This document shows positions 1-12,952 of a stretch of DNA of 64,000 nucleotides, piece after piece. Each line of letters begins with the position of its first letter. Within the stretch, counting starts at the first letter, position 1. The translations under genes and the position numbers were made by a program. The notes below the pieces were generated by a model. It did no database searches, was not told the origin of the DNA, and saw only the letters and a list, made by a program, of their open reading frames with translations. This DNA is from Anaeromyces robustus (taxonomy: Eukaryota; Neocallimastigomycota; Neocallimastigomycetes; Neocallimastigales; Neocallimastigaceae). The stretch spans positions 127,001 to 191,000 of the forward strand of contig MCFG01000032.1 of NCBI GenBank assembly GCA_002104895.1, written 5' to 3'.

Positions 1-2
1 AT

Positions 3-497
3 TGGATTGAAAATGATAATGATGAAGAAGGATACGTTAATTTTCTTAATAAAGAATTAATAGATTCTATTATTAAAAATGGTTTTTATAATAATGAAAT
101 TATTAATAAATGTAAAGCAGTGGATCATGAATATAAATATGAAGAATATAAAGAGATTCATAATGAAAAAGATATAAAAGATTTTTATTCCTCAACAACA
201 CGATTTCATGATGCTTTTATAACAAAAGAAGTAATGCAAAAAGATAGAATTTTGTATCTTCATTTTGATGGGGTATGGGGATGTGAAGTTGAAATTTGGT
301 TTTGGGATGATATTGAATATGATACATCTAGTAGAAATCCTAAAACCCATGATCCATATTGGAATGGATCAACTGTGATAATAAAGGATGATTTTATATA
401 TTTTATTGATGATATTGATATGACTATTGAAAAAATTAATAAAGATTATTGTTATTTTAAGGCAAGACATATGAAGTATCACCTTATACCTGATTAA
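3..497 (+). CDS. 3' end of a gene for a bacterial-looking hypothetical protein (5'-truncated by window edge)
   Basis: The frame is open from base 3 of the window to a TAA at 495-497, giving 164 C-terminal residues, so the start lies outside the window. The product is acidic and aromatic. It has a 'TTRFHDAFI' segment, then an alternating hydrophobic/polar stretch ('LYLHFDGVWGCEVEIWFWDD') and a tail ending 'YFKARHMKYHLIPD', which suggests a small beta-rich domain. It reminds me of short uncharacterised proteins of rumen and gut Firmicutes with an 'FHD...DGxWGCxxExWF' pattern, but I cannot name a family. No introns are seen. Bacterial-to-fungal transfer is common in gut fungi and would fit; this is inference. 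The coding region is clear, the function is unknown. Confidence 0.75.
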   Translation, partial: WIENDNDEEGYVNFLNKELIDSIIKNGFYNNEIINKCKAVDHEYKYEEYKEIHNEKDIKDFYSSTTRFHDAFITKEVMQKDRILYLHFDGVWGCEVEIWFWDDIEYDTSSRNPKTHDPYWNGSTVIIKDDFIYFIDDIDMTIEKINKDYCYFKARHMKYHLIPD

Positions 498-3400
498 ATT
501 ATCATCTTATATAAAGATACTTATTCATCTGCTTTAATAAAAAAAAATATATTTATTTTATTAATTCTTTATATATATATATTTCATTATCTTTATTAAT
601 TTAACCCTATTAATCAATTAAAAAATAAAAGCTTTCGGGTTAACTTTATAATAAAAATTAATTTAAACTCTAATGAATAATAAATACATAAAAAAAAAAA
701 AAGATTAAGAAACAAAAGAGAAAATAAAAATGATTATTCAAGAATGAAAAAAAGTATATTAATTTTATTTTATGCAAAATTAATATATAAATTATAAAAA
801 AAAACAAAAATATGATTATTGATTAAAAGTTATATAAATAATCATAATAATAGCATATATATATATATATATATAAATAAAATATCTCTTTTCTTTTATT
901 TCCTATCTAAAATTTTATTTATATAGACAAGTATATGTTTAAATATATATATATATCATGATTATTAATTATTTTTATATATAACATTTCAAATTATATG
1001 TATATCTAATAAATACAAAATTAAAATTCATAAATAGTCATTAAAAAAACATCATATTAAATAAATAGTAAAAAAAAAAATTTAATGAAATAAAAAAAAT
1101 AATTATAACATACTAATATTATTAATAATAAAATAAAATTAGTTTTTTTTTTTTTTTTCTTTCTTTTTTAAATATATAATATTAATTATAAAAATTAAAC
1201 TTTTATTATTTATTCAAATAAACTTTTTATTAAAATCTAAATTTTTAAACTTTTATTGATAAAAATGTCCTAAAAAAAATACACTTAAAAAAAAACTTTT
1301 TTAATATTTTATATACAATTTTTTTTTAATTATCCTAATTATTTATGGTAATAATAGTTAAAAATATATATACAAGTGTATAATTAAAACCAAAAATGTA
1401 TTGGTTACAATACACGATATATATATATTTATAAATAGGCTTTAATTATATATAAAAATATTTCCTTTTTATTTTAAAAAACACTAAAATTTAGGGTTAA
1501 AATATATGATATCCATGTTATAAATTATATTATATAATATGAAATGATTAATTTTTTGATTATTTAATTATATTTAAAATTTTAATTTAAAAAAATTAAA
1601 GATTAAATACATATAAATGTTAATAATATTTTTATTATTACTGTAGTAGATTACTAATAATTATTATTCCTATTATATATTAATTACTTAGTATTATTAC
1701 TATTATTATGATTAGTAATTTATTTATTAATTTGTTATTTGTTTTATTTTATTTTCTATTAAATATTCAGGGTTTTTTTTTTTATTATATTCTATTATTT
1801 GTAATATTCTATTTAGAATTTCTAGGCTTTTCTAGATATATATTAATAATAATTCAAAAAAAAAAATTTTTTTTTTTAAATAAATTTCAAAAATTTAAAA
1901 TTTTAAAATAACATTACTTTATTTAGCCATATTAATACATAAATAGTAATAAATAATAATATTTTCCAGAAAATTTAGAATGGCATATTTGATATTTGTA
2001 TATTGAATATTTAATATTTCTTTTCCTTTTTTTTTTTTCTTTATTTTTTATTTTTTCTTATCGCTGTTATTTGGCAAAACTAATCATATAAAATAGTAAA
2101 CTTTTTTTTATTTACGATATAATAAAATAATAACAATGATTCAAACACATAAAAAATAGATTATTTAATTACTATAATACGTATAAAGTAATAATTCTGT
2201 ATATTTTTTTTAATACTAATATTTTTATATTTCCATTTTTATTCTTTGATTTTATTTTTTTCTTATTTTAAACTTTTTTAAATATTCTTATTATAAAGTA
2301 AAAAAAAACAAAATAAATAAAATAAAGAATAAAAAGTTGCAAATTACACAATATCAATATATTTAAGTACTTTCCATTACAAATAATCATATATTATTCT
2401 TGGTATTAAATATTTATTTTAAAATTATTACTTTATTTTACTTTATAATATTTTATTTTAGTAATAAATAAAAATTTATATATATTAAAAATAATTAATA
2501 AATTCTCTATTTAATATTTAATATTTAATATTTAATTTTAAATTGATCTCAAAAAAAAAAATAATAATAGTAAATAATACTAAATGTTTAAAAAAATTAT
2601 TTAATTTTAATCTATACATTTATATTTCATTTATATTATAGTCTAAAATAATATTGAAATTGATATATAATAATTATATATTAATTTATATTAAATAATA
2701 TATATAATAAATTTATTTGAATATGTTTATTTTATATATTTTAACAATATTAAATAGAAATTGAAAATTGTTATATTTAAAATTAAAGTTTTTTCTTTTA
2801 ATAATTTTAAATTATTATAATTACCTAGAATAGTAAAAATAATTTGACATTACAGCAATAAAAATAAAATAAAAAATTATATTATAATATACTATTATAT
2901 ATATATTATAATATATTACTAATATTATTATTAGTTAATTTTTTTTTTGATATTATTAATAATTATATATTTATTTTAGTATTTATTATGCGGACCAACG
3001 GATAAAATTGTTTTTTTATATATTAACTACGGATAATCGTAATCATAAAAAAAAAAAAAAAAAAATAGTATATATGTATTAATAATTGAAAAAATAATTA
3101 AACAAAAGAACAAAAGATTAAACAAAATACGTATACATAAATATAAATAATATTTAAAATGTATTATTGTTAATATATATAAAATGTTACATTTTATTTT
3201 ATTTTATTTTATTTTATTAACTAATAATTGGTTTCAGAATTATTATTTAAAAAAAAATTAAGGTATGAAAGTAAATATATAAATAAATAAATAAAAATGG
3301 CAACTATTAAATTAATATTATAAAAAATAATAAATTTAAAAAATATCATTAAATTTTTCTATTTAACTTTTATAATAGTAAAGAAAAAAATCTAGAATAC

Positions 3401-5087
3401 AGAATAATAAACATACAGAAAAATGTTAATGGAAAATAACCAGACAAATGTTATTGTTTTATATATAAAAGTTTATTTTTTTTTTTTGTTAATATTATTA
3501 TTATCAAAAAGTTCATCAAAAAAATTATTTTACCAATAGAAATTTTAGATTTTTAAAGTTTTATTGTTAATTGTTTCATTTAATAATATAATATAATTAT
3601 TAATTATTAATTTATATTATTTAATTTAAATATTTAAATATTGATATAAATATTGATTTTTTTTTTCTTTATTTCTAAAATTCTAATTTGTTTTAATTAT
3701 TGAATAATATTATAAGAAATTAAAACATTACTAATAATTATAAATTAGTAAATGTAATAATAACATTTTTTTTTTAATTTATGTTTATATAAGAATATAT
3801 TTTAAAACCTATAATTTATAACTAAAAACCATTTAAAAATCAAATGTTTTAATTAAATTATTACTTACTATATAAATAAAAGAATAATAATTATTAAAAT
3901 AAAAAATAATATAAAATAAAATAAAATATTTAAAATTTATTAGTGTTTTCTATTTTATTAATTAAAAACAATTTTTTTTTAATTAATATTAAAATAAAAT
4001 ATTTAATTAATCATTTAAATTGTCTAAATTGATATATTTAGTAATAAAATTTCTTTCTTTTTTTTTTTTTATTTTGTTTTTCTTTTTTTGTTTTTATTAA
4101 ACTAAATAAAGTAAAAATAAATAAAATAAATGAATAAATAAATACTATTATTTTATATTGAATTATTAATGTTTAATAAAAAAAAATATTGATATTAATC
4201 CGCTTTTCAATAAACAAAATTTTTTTTAAAAAAAAAAAAATAGACAATTAACTACAATAATTATTTTATTACTAACTATTAAGTGGCTTATTTAAAATTT
4301 AAACTTGTTATAAAAGAATTTTTTTTTCTTTTGATAAATTAGTTTTGATAACTGATAGGATTTTTTATTAGATTTCTATCATTTTATACTTGAAAAGAAT
4401 TAAAAAAAAAATAAATATATAATAAATATATAATAAATATGAATTATTAATTTTTATTTATTTTAATAAACTTTCATTAGTAATAATATTTTTATTTAAA
4501 AGTAATGTTTTATTTGTACCTTACTATTTACTAAAAATGTTTTCAATATTTATATATTTATAAGAAATTTTCATTTTATCATAATTATCATTTCTAATAT
4601 GTTTTTTTTTTGTTATTTCTATATTTTATATTTAATAATTTATTTTTGATAATAATATTAATCACTTAAATTTTTTTTTTAAATCAGTAAATTGAATAAT
4701 ATATAAAGTTTGTTGATGTAAATAAAAATATAAACTTAATATATTTATAATATATTAATCAATATAGTTATTCCATAAATGTAAATTTTTAAAAACTATA
4801 AATTTACATAAAAAAATTTTTTTATTTATTTTTCAAATTTTAAAATGAAATCAGTAAAGCATAATATTTTTATTCAAAATAAAACATTAACCATTTATTT
4901 ATCTTATAGGAAGAATTTTATATTATCCAGAAAAATAAAAAGAAAAAAAAAGATTTTTTAAAATATTAATGTAGCAAATATTTTTTATCATAACCACTTA
5001 TAATTATTTATATTTTATGGTTAAGGAAAAAAAATATTATATATATATATTTTATTTACGCCATCTTTTGTTCATTATTTTTTAAGT

Positions 5088-5258
5088 TTATATAATATAT
5101 AATATAATATATAATATACTATATTATATAATATAAAATATAATATATAACATATACTATATAATATATTATATATTATATTATATATTATATATTATAT
5201 ATTATATTATATATAATATATTATATTATATATTATATTATATATAATATATATAAAT
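5088..5258. repeat. Pure A/T dyad-rich block
   Basis: About 170 bp made almost entirely of interleaved TATAATATA and TATATTATA words in both orientations. Many overlapping self-complementary stretches could form hairpins or cruciforms. It has no coding content. Confidence 0.7.
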
Positions 5259-5386
5259 TTTTTTAATATATTATGATTCATATTATATCCAATATCTTTA
5301 TGATTGTAAACATTTTTTTTTTGTTACATTAATTTATATAAAAAAAATTTAAAAGGATGATCCATAAATGGCTTATGATTTAATAA

Positions 5387-5387
<1 letters not shown>

Positions 5388-5459
<72 letters not shown>
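5388..5459. repeat. (ATT)n microsatellite
   Basis: About 24 uninterrupted ATT units. The poly-Leu ORF read across it (5368-5550) is a by-product of the repeat and is not called as a gene. Confidence 0.9.
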
Positions 5460-5827
5460 GTATTTTATATTTAAACCCTTAAATTTAAAAGTTTATAAAA
5501 TATTATCATTCATAATCAAGCAAAAAAAAAAAAAAAAGAACTCCCTATAACATATTGTAGTTAAGCCAATTTAATTTATACCCTTTTTTTAATAATATAA
5601 TATTATAAATATTATTTTTTTATATTAATTTAATATTTATTATTAAAAGGATTTATAAAATAAAATTTAATTTAATAATAAAATTTTTATTATGTCAATG
5701 ATAAAAAATTTTAAAATGAAAAATTTATTTATAATTAGATTTAATATATATAATAATATATAATATAATAAATGAGTTAGTTAACACAAATACATACCTG
5801 AAGGATTTATATTCTCAGCAAGAATAT

Positions 5828-6271
5828 ATGGTTAAATTGTTAGATGTAATGGAAAATTTTAAAGATAGAGTTCTTTCGTTTCAGAAACAAAAATTCCCAA
5901 TTTTTGACTCAGTCAAAAACACGACTGAAAGTAATGATGATTTTTCAGATGTAGAATCTATTCGAAGGGGGACAATGAGTGCTATATATGATTATTTGAT
6001 AGATGAAGCGAGTCCATTAATTTGTGGATTAATTGATGATTTAATTAGTGAAGGAGTCTCGAATAATGAGCCAGATTTACTATTCTTTAGAGGAGTAATG
6101 TTGTACAATTCTGATTTTCTTAAGTCTATTCCGGAAAAGTATAAAGACCTTATTTCTGGTAATAAAGAAATTGGTAATTACCAGAAGTTTGGGTTATTGC
6201 TAATAAAGCAAGTAAGGGCTGAAGGATGTGTGGACGAAGAAGAGTATTTGTTTTCAATCGGGAAAAATTAA
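5828..6271 (+). CDS. Hypothetical protein, isolated ORF of unusual composition
   Basis: A 147-aa ORF starts at ATG 5828, preceded by an open frame in phase back to about 5735 without another ATG. The coding or relic segment may therefore be longer or may have lost its first exon. The product is soluble, mixed alpha and acidic, with no transmembrane segment; its middle contains 'IDEASPLICGLIDDLISEG' and 'KYKDLISGNKEIGNYQKFG'. No family was recognised. The ORF has more G and C and a more balanced codon use than the surrounding desert and than neighbouring host genes, and nothing else coding lies within 5 kb upstream or 13 kb downstream. It could be a recent gene, a transferred gene, or a fragment of a mobile element. 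Confidence 0.5.
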   Translation: MVKLLDVMENFKDRVLSFQKQKFPIFDSVKNTTESNDDFSDVESIRRGTMSAIYDYLIDEASPLICGLIDDLISEGVSNNEPDLLFFRGVMLYNSDFLKSIPEKYKDLISGNKEIGNYQKFGLLLIKQVRAEGCVDEEEYLFSIGKN

Positions 6272-6990
6272 ATGAAAAAAAGTTTTTCAATAAAAAAAAA
6301 ATAACTAGAATATTAATTTACTTAGTGATGTGATAAATAATTTAAAAAATAATAATAATTTTAATTAAAAAAAAAAAAAAAAAAAAAAAAGATAATTATC
6401 TATGATTAATTTTACTTATTTAATTTTTTCAATGTTAAATAAATTCTATCTTAAATGTAACATTTAAATTTTTTTTTAAAAAAAAAAAAAATAATAATAT
6501 ATCACCAATAAATAACTTTAAACAATAATAGTTAGTTATCACAATATTATACACTTTTTTTTTTTTAATTATATATATATACAATAGTTTTTTTTTTTTT
6601 TTTTTTTTATTCTTCCCTTAATACTTTATATTATTTTTATTATTGTTTTTATATATTTTAAGTATTAAGCATTTATTAATAAATAATAAAAATTATTATT
6701 ACTGCCAAATAATTAATAAATGAAATACAATAATAAAAATAATAATAATAAAATTAGGAACATTTTTTTTTTTTATCTCTTATTTAAATATTTTTTTTTT
6801 TTTTTAATTTTTTTTTCTTAGTTAACTAATGAATATAAATAAATTAATTATTTAATTGTAAATATCTTATCAAATAGAATATAATTTTATTATATATAAT
6901 GTATATATTGTAATATATGAATAATATATTTATGGTAAAACTGATAATTTTAATTAAAAAATTTTTTTATATTAAATTTTAAAAAAAAAA

Positions 6991-7021
<31 letters not shown>

Positions 7022-7858
7022 AATAAAATGAAAATAAAGAAAAAAAAAAAAAGCTATTGAATAAAAATAATCAATTTTAATATAATAAATAAAATAAAAT
7101 TAGAGTAAGATAAGATAAATCATGAGATATAAATTAAGTCTTTTAAACTATTGAAAGTTCAATCAATAAACTATATTTTTTTTTCACACACACATAGAAA
7201 TTATGGATAAATAAAATAACTAATTTTATTTTTATGTGTTACTTTTTTAACCTTATTTTAAAAAAAGAATTTAAAATATGATAAAGTATTATAAATATAA
7301 AAATGATAAAAGGAAAAAAAAATTATTATTATTTAATGGTTTGCTACAAAAAGAATTTTAAAAAAAAAAATATAAATATAAATATTAAATTGTTTATTAT
7401 TATGATAAATTTTTATTTAAAAATTATTTATTTTATTCATTGATTTATTACATAATATATAATATATTACATATATAATAGAATTGATAGTAATATTTAT
7501 TACACAAAATATATAATATATATAATAGAATATATGCTAATTTATATTAATTTATAATATAATATATTTTATTAATATTTATTATCTTAATTATATATTG
7601 ATATATGGTAAATATATTAACATTAATATTAAAATATAGTGTTAATATATGTATTAATTTAATTTTATTTAATGTATTAATATATTTTATTTCATTATTT
7701 AATCATATATATTAAAAAATTGATCTTTTTTTCTTTTTCTTTTTCTTTTTTTTTTTTATTTTTGTTTATAATATCATTTATTAAGCATAAATAATTTTAA
7801 TCAAAAATAATAATATTTATAAATATTATTAATAAATATATAAGTAAATATACATATA

Positions 7859-7890
<32 letters not shown>

Positions 7891-10800
7891 ACATAATAAT
7901 ATTAATAATATTATTTTTAAATGTAATTTAGTTACTTGTTATTATTATTTATAGCTTTGCTTTTTTTTTTTTTTTTTTTAGTTATTATTAAAATAATTTT
8001 TCTTGGTGCATTATATTTACATAAACTTAGTGTTTAAAATGTAATGAATATGAATATCTTATAAAATATAATTATTATATTATATGACTATATATTCCTT
8101 TATTCAATGATAAATTATTTTTTTTTATTTGATCAACTTTAACTGAATAGAAATTACACACACTCACATACACAAAATATATATTTATATATATGAAACA
8201 TTTATTATACGAAACACAATTACAGTGATTTATTATTTCAATAATTAGTCATTATTATAAATTATTAGTTTTTTACATTCTTTTTTTCTTAAAAATAAAA
8301 TTATTTATTTATTTATATTTTATAATTATCATAATCAAAAAGGTTAGATTTAACATTAATAATGAAATTTATTATACCATAATAGTGAAAAAAAATATAT
8401 TATATATTTTTGTTATTGTTTTTAAAAATTTAACTTTAGCTTCTAATAAATAATTTTTAAAGAATAAGAAGGTTAACTAACATGATTTCTTTAAAAAAAA
8501 ATAAATTAAACTTTATTTTAAAATTATTATATTAATTTTATCTATTGATAATATGAATCAATATTATTTATCTTTATATTTTTTAATTTAGTAATAATAT
8601 TACTTCGTAGTAAGTTTTAATATAATATTAATAATTAGAATATTATACAATTATACAACTAATAATAATAAAATAATAATAAAAAAAACAATATTAATAA
8701 AAATAACTTTTATATAAAATAAGTTAAAATAAAAAAAAATTATTTATCATTATTTAATACATTTATTTGAAGTCTCCCTACCATAGAACTTTTTTTTTTT
8801 AAAGTAAAAAAATATTTAAAAAAAAAATGGTATGCCGTTTTTTTTTTTTTTACTTTAATAAATTAAAAGTTTTTTTCAATTAACTTTGAACTTTAATTTT
8901 TTTTTTTTTTTAGTTATTATATAGAAGTGAATAAAAAAGATGATTTTAAAAATAAAATCAATATTAATTATTTAATTATTTTTTTTATCCTACTTTTTTT
9001 TTTTTTTATTTTAGATCAAAATTTTTAAAAATATTAAATAAATAGTACATTAGCCGCAATTAATACATAAAAATATTATTTTTTTATATAATAATTTAGT
9101 AAATATAATATAACGCCACATCATAATGTATTTAATTTAAAATAATTTTTTTTAAAAATAAAAAGAGATTATTGATTAAAATTATTTTTTTTTTATTTGA
9201 AAAATATTTTTTAAAATTTTTTTAATTTTTAAATTTTTAAAATTTTATTTTTGTTATTTTATTATTATTTAATAAAAATTCATTAATTAATTAAATATTT
9301 ATTTATTGATATCATTATTCAATATTTAATTTTTTTTTTTTTTAAATAATTTAAAAAATGGTTTTTAATTAATTTTTTAAAATAAAATAAATTAAAATTT
9401 TTGTTTTTTTACATTTTTTATTGTATTATTTTATTTGATTTATTTGTATTAGTATTCATAATATATATAATAAATATAATATATAAAATATATAATATAT
9501 AGTCTATTTAATTAATATATGAAATGTACATAAATTTTTTATTTTTTATTTTTAGTATTTGTGTTTTTGTAATATGACATTTTTTTTTTATTTATATATT
9601 ATACTCTTTGTATTCTACAAATAATATTTCATTAGGTGTATATATATATTGTTTAAAAAAATAAAATATTATAATATTATTGTGTTTATATCATGAATAA
9701 ATAATAATATATTACTTTGATATAAATTTATAATATATTGACCACATATACATTCCATATATTCTGTATAATGTTATTGATTTCATTTTTTTTTATTATT
9801 TAAAGTTTTTTAATTTTAATTTTAATTATATTATTAATTAATATTAATTTATTAATTTAGATAAATTAAATTTAAAATCAATTAAAAATAAAAATTTAAT
9901 TATTTCTATATCATCAGATCAAAACTTTAAATATTTTTAATTTTAAAAATTTTAAAAAAAAAAATAAAACAAATAAATAAAATTAAGTAAATAAATAAAT
10001 AAATAAGTAAATAAATAAATATATACATCAAAAAGGTAAATTGAATAAATATCAAAATATATCTTAAAAAGTCAACAAATTAATAAATCAATACATACAT
10101 ATGTTAAATATCTTTTATTATTATATTATTATTATTATTTTTTATCATGGAAAAGAGTTTTTTATTTATTTATTTTTTTTAAAAAAAGAACTAATACAAA
10201 GTTTAAAATATTTACATATTATTTATTTTATAGTATATATTATGTTTAAAATAGTTTATTATGTATTAATATATATATATTTAATTATGATAAGTAATTT
10301 TAACATTAAATGCTTAAATGCTTTTTTTTTATTTTATTTATAATATTACATCTATTGAAGTTGTCTTATGATTTAAAAAATAATTTAATTAATATATATA
10401 AGAAACTCAATTTAATATTTAATATAGAAAAAAATTATATTTTTTATTTGTGGTTGGTTTAGTGATATTTTGTAGTAAATATTTATTAAATTAATCAATT
10501 AATTAAAGAATGATAAGGGAAAAAAATGAAACAAAGTTTGACTACAAAGTAATATAAATTAGCATGAATATGAATCCTTAATGGCAGTAACCAAATAAAT
10601 AAAATAAAAAATTAAAAACAAGCTTTTAAGAATAATAGAAATAGCGATAAAAAATATATATATTTATATAAATATATATACTGATGTTCCTTTTATTTTT
10701 TTTTCTTTTCATGATTACAAGTTATTAAATAATTTTATATAAAGTTTCATTAAATTAGTATTAATTAATTAAAAATAATAATTAACTATTAATTGATTAC

Positions 10801-11050
10801 TATTTTAGGTATTTAAGGTAGACATAATATAGAATACAAAATTATGATAAATATTTATATAAATATTATATGAAGTAGAAAAAAAAAAAAAAGAAAAAAG
10901 AGAAAAAAAAATAAGTTTAAAACTTTATAATAAAAGGATATGTAAAAATTTATGCCAAGGAAGGCAAGGTAATATTATTTGTAGAAAGAAATAACTTTTT
11001 TTATTAATATTTATTTAAAATTTTATATTGTTGTCCATATTCTAGAAGAT

Positions 11051-11094
<44 letters not shown>

Positions 11095-11602
11095 ATACTT
11101 TTTTTAAATATTTAATTTTAATTTTTATTTTTATTATATTATTAGTAAGTATAAATTAAAAAAATAAAAAAAAATAGGAATTCTATTCATAAAATTCTTT
11201 ATTATATATAAATATATTATTTTATTTTAACAGTTTGCCTATATTTATGTATATTTAACTTATTTATCTATTGTGGTTTTAAACTATTTAAAATTATTTG
11301 ATTTACTATTGCATTTTTGTAATAATTCTTTATTAATTTAAAATTTTTAAAATTTTAAATTTTAATTATATTTAATATTTTAATATTTATATATAATATT
11401 GTATCATAAATATACAATATATATTATAATATATTACAATATATTATATATATATTGAAACAATAAATTGTGTTTTAATTTTTATTAAAAAAAAATAATG
11501 GTAAAGGTAAAATGTAAAATAGACAATAAATAAATAAAAAAAAAAGAAAAAAAAGAAAAAAAGAAAATTAATTATCAAAATTTATAGTAGATTGATATAT
11601 CT

Positions 11603-11638
<36 letters not shown>

Positions 11639-12921
11639 ATGGTTAATGCTAAAAAGAGAAAGTTTTTTTTCATTGTTAATTTTATTTTTATTTACATAAT
11701 TTAATTATATAAAATTTTAAAAGTCATCAAAATTAAAATAAAAAAAAAAAAACTATCTATTCATTTATTATTTTTTATATTCAGTAAAGAATTAAGATAA
11801 AGATTTTTTATTTTTATTTTTTTTATTATTTATTATTTATTTATTATAATATATTTATCAATCAATTGAAAATATATACTTATTTTAATATAATACAATT
11901 TATACAATTTATTTTTTTTTTAAAATTTGTTTTATAATATATTTTATTTTAATTTTTTTTTTTTTAAAAAATTTTAATTTTGACTTTTAAGATTTGTATT
12001 TCCTTTTTTGTAATAATCAAATTTTAAATGTAATATATTATATATTAATCATATATTATTTATATATTTTAATATATAATATATTTTAATTTATCAATAA
12101 ATTATTTTAAAGAATAAAAATGTATAATTGTTTTAATAATATGATTATATGATTTAGTGTTTTAAAATAAGAAATAAAATTATTAAATAATAAATCAATA
12201 ATAATAAAACATAAATCATACTTATTATTATAATTAATTAATTAATTAATTAATTAATTATGAATTTAAAGCATTCTTAGAATATTTTTTATTATTATTA
12301 TTTTTTTTGAATAAAAAAAAGAAAAGGAAAAAAGAAAAAAGAAAAAAAAAAGTTACTACAACGGCTGCTTCTAATAAATTTATATATAATAATAAAATCA
12401 TTAACAAAATTTAAATTATTTTTAAGGATTTAAATAATTTAGAATTTAATTAAAGTATAAATATTACTTATTAATAAAATGAATAATACTAAACATAATA
12501 ATAAAATAAGATAAATAAGTGAAAATTATATAAATTATAAATTAGAAGCATATGAAAATATCAAACAAATTATAATAACAATAATAATAGTAAAATAATA
12601 AGGTTAATCATGAATAATGGATAATAAATAATATTATTTTTTATTATAATAATATTTTAATTTTTAATTTTATGATCAATATAATAATAATAATAATTAT
12701 TTTTAAAAATAATAATTTAACAATCACATCATAATTCCTAAATTATCATATGATGTAGAATTTTAATTCTTTGCCTAATTTATACGGCCTTTTAACAACA
12801 AAAAAAAACAGTACTTATATTTGTATTATGATATACTATAGTAATTCTATTAATTTCAATTCAATGCATGTTCTAATAAATGAGGACTTATTTAATATAA
12901 TATTTTCTACAAAAGAATGTC

Positions 12922-12952
<31 letters not shown>

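Larger units (their letters stand above)
498..5734. other. AT-rich intergenic stretch, no gene seen
   Basis: More than 5 kb of almost pure A/T with poly-A and poly-T runs and short (TTTTA)n and (AAAT)n tracts. Short open frames (for example 1708-1911) are Phe/Leu/Ile/Lys-rich low-complexity translations without coding character. It contains a palindromic A/T block and an (ATT)n tract, listed separately. No RNA gene was recognised. Confidence 0.6.

Noticed and set aside
1491-1502. TTTAGGGTTAAA resembling a telomere repeat
   Set aside because: One copy only; no tandem TTAGGG array.
1708-1911. 67-aa Phe/Leu/Ile-rich ORF (similarly 10101-10343 and 12771-13016)
   Set aside because: Composition equals chance translation of AT-rich DNA; no start context, motif or splice support.
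5088-5258. CRISPR-like or mitochondrial-origin-like reading of the A/T repeats
   Set aside because: There is no repeat-spacer structure, and surrounding genes are nuclear with spliceosomal introns.
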